From Sulfitobacter sp. EhC04 (lineage in GTDB: Bacteria; Pseudomonadota; Alphaproteobacteria; Rhodobacterales; Rhodobacteraceae), in the NCBI RefSeq assembly GCF_001650875.1, contig NZ_LXYI01000030.1, forward strand, positions 1 to 64,000: 64,000 nt of DNA. The letters are read 5' to 3'. Below are positions 60,043 to 64,000 of this stretch, one piece after another (the stretch's first letter is position 1; the number at the start of each line of letters is the position of its first letter). Position numbers and translations under genes: made by a program. The notes under the pieces are model-generated. The model ran no database searches. It saw only the letters and a list, made by a program, of their open reading frames with translations, and was not told the origin of the DNA.

Positions 60043-60480
60043 ATGTTTGCTGATTTCATCAAACGGCTGACCCAGCCGGATCCCGCCCCGCTTGCCGATA
60101 CCGACGCCCGCCTTGCGCTGACAGCGCTTCTGGTGCGTGTCGCGCGGTCGGACAATGACTATGACGCCGACGAGGTGCTGCGGATCGAGGAAATCGCCCG
60201 CGACCGCTATGGGCTGTCCCCGAGTGAGGCGACTGCCCTGCGCGCCGACGCCGAAGAGCTGGAGGCCCAGGCCCCCGACACTGTGCGCTTTACCCGCGCG
60301 ATCAAGGATGCGGTGCCTTACGAGGATCGCCTTGGCGTGATCGAGGCGCTGTGGAAGGTGGTGCTGGCCGACGGCACCCGCGCCGACGAGGAAGACGCGC
60401 TGTTGCGCCTGGTTGCCAGCTTGCTGGGGGTCGAGGACAAGGACAGCGCCATGGCTCGCCAAAGGGTCGCGGGCACATAG
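60043..60480 (+). CDS. TerB-like protein, second of a tandem pair
   Basis: 145 residues, equal in length to its neighbour. LALTALLVRVARSDNDYDADEVLRIEEI and VIEALWKVVLADGTRADEED give the two TerB halves. The start is 36 bases after the previous stop, so both are likely co-transcribed. The two differ strongly outside these motifs, so the duplication is old and the copies may form a heterodimer. Confidence 0.85.
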   Translation: MFADFIKRLTQPDPAPLADTDARLALTALLVRVARSDNDYDADEVLRIEEIARDRYGLSPSEATALRADAEELEAQAPDTVRFTRAIKDAVPYEDRLGVIEALWKVVLADGTRADEEDALLRLVASLLGVEDKDSAMARQRVAGT

Positions 60481-60936
60481 GCAGCGGTCAACGTCAGGGC
60501 AAGGTCGATCCCGATGCCCTGCTGGTCACATCGGGCACACGGCACGGGCTGGCGATCACCGCGCCTGGCTTCCTGCGGCGCGGGAATGCGCGCTGGCTCC
60601 ATCGTCACCAGTCTGAAACAAAAGCGAATTTCGGTATCAGGTGCCGAAGCTTTCGCCACGGCCACTGCCATTCCCCAGGCCCTGAGGCGGGCCTTTGGCG
60701 GCACCCCGACAGGCAATCTGACCACAGCCCTGCGCAGGTTGGTGACGCCAGCGCGACATCGAAAGTCATCCCCGCAGACTGACCCGCAACGCAGCGCCTC
60801 AGAACAGCGGTGCCGGCATCTGCCCTGACCTTCAGCGATTTACCCGAGGTCAGCACGCAAATAATGTGGCCCTGCCAAACACGGCGTTGCAATCTGAGGG
60901 AAATTATTCCCTTATGTCACATCGAAACGGTAAGAA
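60481..60936. other. Intergenic region, possibly decayed coding sequence
   Basis: 456 bases between the TerB pair and the ABC ATPase gene. Translations of the plus strand give pieces such as DALLVTSGTRHGLAI and QALRRAFGGTPTGNL in different frames. These faintly resemble aminotransferase or AraC-type fragments, but no intact domain can be built. Coding-like composition without an open frame suggests a remnant. The promoter of the ABC operon should lie in the last 100 bases. Confidence 0.3.
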
Positions 60937-61722
60937 GTGACACAAGTGGCCCCTGAGACCCCCGTCATCCAGATCAATGACCTGCACAAGGCCTATGGCG
61001 CATTGGAAGTGCTCAAGGGCGTCAGCCTGAGTGCCCCCAAGGGCAACGTGATCTCCCTGATCGGATCGTCCGGGTCGGGCAAGTCCACCCTGTTGCGCTG
61101 CTGCAACCTGCTGGAAGACAGCCAGCAGGGCGAGATCCTGTTCAAGGGCGAGCCCGTCAGATGGAAGGGCACCGGCCATGGCCGCAGACCCAGCGACCCC
61201 AAACAGGTGCTGCGCATCCGTACCAACCTCAGCATGGTGTTCCAGCAGTTCAACCTGTGGTCCCATATGACCATCCTGCAAAACGTGATGGAGGCCCCGC
61301 TGACCGTGCTGGGGCGCGACCGGGCCGAGGTCGAAGAGGCCGCGCGCGGCTATCTGGAAAAGGTCGGGATCGGTGACAAATGCGATGTCTACCCGGCGCA
61401 ACTGTCCGGCGGCCAGCAACAGCGTGCCGCGATTGCGCGGGGGTTGTGCATGGAGCCGGAGGCGCTGCTGTTCGACGAACCGACCAGCGCGCTGGACCCG
61501 GAACTGGAACAGGAGGTGGTCCGCGTGATCAAGGATCTGGCCACCGAGGGGCGCACAATGCTGATCGTCACCCACGACATGAAACTGGCCGCCGATGTGT
61601 CTGACCACGTCATTTTCCTGCATCAGGGCCTGATCGAGGAACAGGGAGCGCCCGACATTCTGTTCGGCGCGCCCAAATCAGAACGCCTGCGCGGGTTCCT
61701 TTCGGCAACCCACGCAACGTAA
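60937..61722 (+). CDS. Polar amino-acid ABC transporter, ATPase subunit
   Basis: 261 residues from GTG 60937. Walker A GSSGSGKST near residue 45, Q-loop VFQQFNLW near 105, signature LSGGQQQR near 157, Walker B LLFDEPTSALD near 176 and H-loop VTHD near 212, all intact. Closest to the HisP/OccP/ArtP group that serves basic or polar amino acids, including the small insert VRWKGTGHGRRPSDPKQV. It powers import through the two permeases downstream. A second possible start, GTG 60949, also fits. It is first in an operon with binding protein and permeases. Confidence 0.95.
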   Translation: MTQVAPETPVIQINDLHKAYGALEVLKGVSLSAPKGNVISLIGSSGSGKSTLLRCCNLLEDSQQGEILFKGEPVRWKGTGHGRRPSDPKQVLRIRTNLSMVFQQFNLWSHMTILQNVMEAPLTVLGRDRAEVEEAARGYLEKVGIGDKCDVYPAQLSGGQQQRAAIARGLCMEPEALLFDEPTSALDPELEQEVVRVIKDLATEGRTMLIVTHDMKLAADVSDHVIFLHQGLIEEQGAPDILFGAPKSERLRGFLSATHAT

Positions 61723-61757
61723 ACCAAAAACGAAAACCAGAACGGGAGTAACACGTT

Positions 61758-62492
61758 ATGAAAAAGATTATCCTTTCAGCCACAGCCCTGGCAATGATGG
61801 CCGGTGCGGCCTTTGCCGACGCCCATGGCAAGACCATCCGCATGGGGACAGAGGGTGCCTACCCTCCCTACAACTTCCTCAACGATTCCGGTGAAGTGGA
61901 CGGGTTCGAGCGCGAAGTGGGCGACGAGCTGTGCGCGCGCGCCGAACTGACCTGCGAATGGGTCACCAATGAGTGGGACAGCATCATCCCCAACCTGACA
62001 TCAGGCAACTACGACACCATCATCGCTGGCATGTCGATCACCGACGAGCGGGACGAAGTCATCGACTTCACGCAGAACTACTTCCCGCCCGCCGCATCCG
62101 CATATGCCGCGAAATCGGCTGACGCGGATCTGACAGGCGGCGTGATCGCGGCGCAGACCAGCACGATCCAGGCCGGCTATGTTGCGGAATCCGGTGCCAC
62201 CCTGCTGGAATTCGCCACCTATGACGAAACCGTCGCCGCCGTGATGTCCGGCGAAGCCGACGCCGTGTTTGCCGACAAGGACGCGCTGGCCCCCACAGTC
62301 GAGGAATCGGGCGGCGAGATGGTATTTGCCGGTGACGACGTGCCGCTGGGCGGTGGTATCGGCCTTGGCCTGCGCGAAAGCGACACAGAGCTGAAGGAAA
62401 AGTTCGACGCGGCGATCCAGTCCATGAAGGATGACGGCAGCCTGAACGAATTGATCGTCAAATGGTTCGGCGCAGACGCCAAAACCTTCTGA
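61758..62492 (+). CDS. Periplasmic amino-acid-binding protein (SBP family 3)
   Basis: 244 residues with a Sec signal peptide (MKKIILSATALAMMAGAAFA). The mature protein begins RMGTEGAYPPYNFLNDSGE, with FEREVGDELCARAEL and DSIIPNLTSGNYDTIIAGMSITDER, the SBP_bac_3 signature. It resembles the Lys/Arg/Orn and octopine/nopaline group. One disulfide can form between C54 and C61 or so, as in HisJ/ArgT. It delivers ligand to the permease. A hairpin after the gene would allow higher expression than the permeases. Confidence 0.95.
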   Translation: MKKIILSATALAMMAGAAFADAHGKTIRMGTEGAYPPYNFLNDSGEVDGFEREVGDELCARAELTCEWVTNEWDSIIPNLTSGNYDTIIAGMSITDERDEVIDFTQNYFPPAASAYAAKSADADLTGGVIAAQTSTIQAGYVAESGATLLEFATYDETVAAVMSGEADAVFADKDALAPTVEESGGEMVFAGDDVPLGGGIGLGLRESDTELKEKFDAAIQSMKDDGSLNELIVKWFGADAKTF

Positions 62493-62505
62493 TCCGATGA
62501 GGAAC

Positions 62506-62528
62506 GGGGCGGTCCGACGGTCCGCCCC
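62506..62528 (+). terminator. Hairpin between binding-protein and permease genes, likely attenuator
   Basis: GGGGCGG and CCGCCCC form a 7-bp GC stem with a 9-base loop, 14 bases after the binding-protein stop. There is no T run, so it may partly end transcription or protect the mRNA 3' end, a common feature of such ABC operons. Confidence 0.6.
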
Positions 62529-62599
62529 ATTCCATACAATGATCCCGCATATGCCCCCCTTCCGCCCTGCGCATGTGGCCCCTTCACCCGAGGTGCACC

Positions 62600-63481
62600 A
62601 TGTTTGAAGCCTGCGCCGACCCGTCGACGCTGGAGGGGCTCGGCTGGCTGGCGTGCTTCCTGACCACGGGCAAGCATCTGGCCTTTTACGGCGCATTCGG
62701 CACCGTGCTGCTGCTGCTGGCCATCACTGCGCCCACAGCCCTTGCTTTCGGCTTTGGCGGTGCAATGGCGGCGCGTGCGCAGTTTGCCCCGCTGCGGTGG
62801 TTCGGCAAGGGCTATATCGCCATCGTGCGCGGCGTGCCGGACATCGCGTTCTTTCTGTTCTTTGTGATCGCTTTGGATCAGGGCATCGAATACCTGCGCC
62901 ACAAGGTGAAATGCCCCGACTGGGATCAGCCGATCCGCCAGGGCAGTGATTTTCTGGTCTGCCAGGCCGCCAAGATGCCGCTGGGCAACTCACCCCAATG
63001 GGTGCATGAGACCTATGGCTTTGCCCTTGCGGTCCTGACATTCGCCATCGTTTTCGGGGCTTTCGCGGCCAATGTGCTGTTTGGTGCCATGCGCGCCGTG
63101 CCCCGCGCCCAGCTTGAGACCGCCGAGAGCTATGGCATGTCCCCGCGCCAGTCCTTCTGGCGCATCCTGGTGCCGCAGATGTGGGTCTATGCCCTGCCCG
63201 GCCTGTCGAACCTGTGGATGGTTCTGATCAAATCCACCCCCCTGCTGTTTCTGCTCGGGGTCGAGGATATCGTCTATTGGGCGCGCGAGCTGGGCGCGGC
63301 CAAGACGCCCCGCTTTACCGACTACCCGCACGGCGACTGGCGCGTGTGGTACTTCCTCGCGCTGCTGGTCTTCTACCTTGCTTTCACGCGGGTCTCCGAG
63401 ATCGTGCTGGGCCGCCTGATGACCCGGCTGACACGCGGTCAGGCCACCATGGCAGGCGAAGCGCAAAGGAAGAACGCATGA
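62600..63481 (+). CDS. Amino-acid ABC transporter permease, first subunit
   Basis: 293 residues from ATG 62600; a 9-residue longer frame lacks a ribosome-binding site. Membrane helices near residues 30-52, 68-85, 145-170, 200-220 and 255-275. The EAA loop is visible in AESYGMSPRQSFWRILVPQMW near 180, which docks the ATPase. It resembles HisQ/OccQ-type permeases and probably pairs with the partial gene at 63567. The stop codon overlaps the ATG of a 30-codon small frame (63478). Confidence 0.92.
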   Translation: MFEACADPSTLEGLGWLACFLTTGKHLAFYGAFGTVLLLLAITAPTALAFGFGGAMAARAQFAPLRWFGKGYIAIVRGVPDIAFFLFFVIALDQGIEYLRHKVKCPDWDQPIRQGSDFLVCQAAKMPLGNSPQWVHETYGFALAVLTFAIVFGAFAANVLFGAMRAVPRAQLETAESYGMSPRQSFWRILVPQMWVYALPGLSNLWMVLIKSTPLLFLLGVEDIVYWARELGAAKTPRFTDYPHGDWRVWYFLALLVFYLAFTRVSEIVLGRLMTRLTRGQATMAGEAQRKNA

Positions 63482-63570
63482 CCTGTTCTTCACATTCAAA
63501 TGGGGCCGGACGCGCATGCTCCGTATACGCTCATCCGGCCGCGTTGCTCCACAAGGAGCAACGGACATGA
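63478..63570 (+). CDS. 30-codon linking ORF between two permease genes
   Basis: Starts ATGA on the permease-1 stop codon and ends ATGA on the start of permease 2. Peptide MTCSSHSNGAGRACSVYAHP then AALLHKEQRT, with no family. Its translation would pass ribosomes through a hairpin (63542-63563) that contains the permease-2 Shine-Dalgarno. I treat it as a probable translation-coupling device, not as a protein with its own function. Confidence 0.45.
   Translation: MTCSSHSNGAGRACSVYAHPAALLHKEQRT
63542..63563 (+). promoter_or_regulatory. Hairpin masking the permease-2 ribosome-binding site
   Basis: CGTTGCTCC and GGAGCAACG pair perfectly over a 4-base ACAA loop. The right arm contains the Shine-Dalgarno AAGGAG of permease 2, whose ATG is at 63567. 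A second pair, GGCCGGA and TCCGGCC, lies just upstream at 63505-63541. The ribosome of the small ORF would open the stem. Confidence 0.6.
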
Positions 63571-64000
63571 CCTGCCTGCAAACCATCCAGGACTATGGCC
63601 TGCGGTCGCTGGGCATCGGTGAACGCCTGCTGCCGCGCGACAACTTCACCCTGTGCGACCAGTTCACCCTGATCGGGTCGGGGATGCTGTGGAACGTCTA
63701 TTTCGGGCTGCTGGCCCTGGTCAGCGGCTTCTTTCTGGCGACAGCCCTGGGCGTCGGCAAGGCCAGCCCCAACCCCCTGCTGCGCAAGCCGTCGGAATGG
63801 TTCATCTTCATCTTCCGGGGCTCGCCGCTCTTTATCCAGTTCTTCTTTGGCTACTTCCTGTTCCTGACTCTGAAACAGCAGGCGGCCTTCTTTGACCCCT
63901 TCTCTGCCGCCTGGCTCGGCGCGCTGGTTGTGCTTTTCTGCAACACCGCCGCCTATACCGGCGAAATCTTCTATGGCGCGCTGCTGTCGGTGCCCAAGGG
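63567..64000 (+). CDS. Amino-acid ABC transporter permease, second subunit (partial)
   Basis: The first 144 codons of a permease; the rest lies beyond the window. Two membrane helices near residues 38-62 and 80-100 and the FIFRGSPLFIQFFFGYFLFL segment, which is typical of HisM/OccM-type permeases, are visible, then NTAAYTGEIFYGALLSVP as the start of the EAA-region. It should form the heterodimer with the previous permease. Translation is probably coupled to the small upstream frame. Confidence 0.92.
   Translation, partial: MTCLQTIQDYGLRSLGIGERLLPRDNFTLCDQFTLIGSGMLWNVYFGLLALVSGFFLATALGVGKASPNPLLRKPSEWFIFIFRGSPLFIQFFFGYFLFLTLKQQAAFFDPFSAAWLGALVVLFCNTAAYTGEIFYGALLSVPK

Overview
The window is high-GC DNA from an alphaproteobacterium, most likely Rhodobacteraceae (Roseobacter group). 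I infer this from the gene content: class II GlpX, an ExoY-like priming transferase, a non-pyrrolysine MttB homologue, an H-NOX-like/diguanylate cyclase pair, DUF2842 and DUF3572 proteins, a cobalt-type nitrile hydratase, and a purA / secG / pyrG housekeeping block. No rRNA, CRISPR array, phage gene or transposase was seen. One tRNA (Glu, TTC) is present.

Layout. 0.5-10.9 kb is mostly core metabolism and repair: a cold-shock protein, a beta-hydroxyacid dehydrogenase, a large protein with a C-terminal haem c motif, a pirin, a TetR regulator, a small lipoprotein, homoserine dehydrogenase, glpX, recJ and tRNA-Glu. 11.4-40.4 kb is an exopolysaccharide or capsule region: a priming sugar transferase, a CpsD-like ATPase, a Wzz-like chain-length protein, a Wzx-like flippase, a Wzy-like polymerase or ligase, a WecG/TagA/CpsF transferase and several GT2/GT4 glycosyltransferases. 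Inside it, 35.4-18.3 kb on the minus strand is one tightly packed seven-gene operon: type I PKS, GT2, NRPS, phosphopantetheinyl transferase, Tat-exported SGNH hydrolase, SGNH-glycosidase fusion, GT2. 40.4-46.5 kb holds c-di-GMP and sensory genes (a GGDEF protein with its H-NOX-like partner, and a PleD-like protein), an MttB-family methyltransferase and a HAD phosphatase. 46.5-54 kb holds thiN, a very acidic protein of unknown function, purA and the nitrile hydratase genes. 54-60.5 kb holds secG, pyrG, rlmJ and small conserved genes. 60.9-64 kb is a polar amino-acid ABC importer whose last gene runs off the window.

The most unusual content is the PKS/NRPS operon. The NRPS reads formyltransferase, half a condensation domain without its active site, an adenylation domain split by a luciferase-like (Atu3671/MupA-type) monooxygenase between motifs A4 and A5, then a carrier domain. 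Its specificity residues, read by eye, are DILQMGMIWK, close to the glycine code. The PKS reads KS-AT-KR-DH-ACP-TE, with KR before DH. A plausible assembly line is: activate and oxidise a formylated glycine, extend it by one ketide unit, reduce and dehydrate it, and release it by TE. Whether the product is free or decorates the exopolysaccharide cannot be read from the sequence.

The gaps between genes carry dispersed palindromic repeats: family A with three copies of about 100 bp, and the related families B and C with three and two copies. They cluster at the edges of the exopolysaccharide region and beside core genes. Other notable points are an H-NOX-like protein with Pro at the haem-ligand position, a CpsD-like ATPase without the P-loop Lys, a PleD-like receiver with Ala at the phosphoacceptor position, and a 30-codon ORF that spans a Shine-Dalgarno-masking hairpin between two ABC permease genes.
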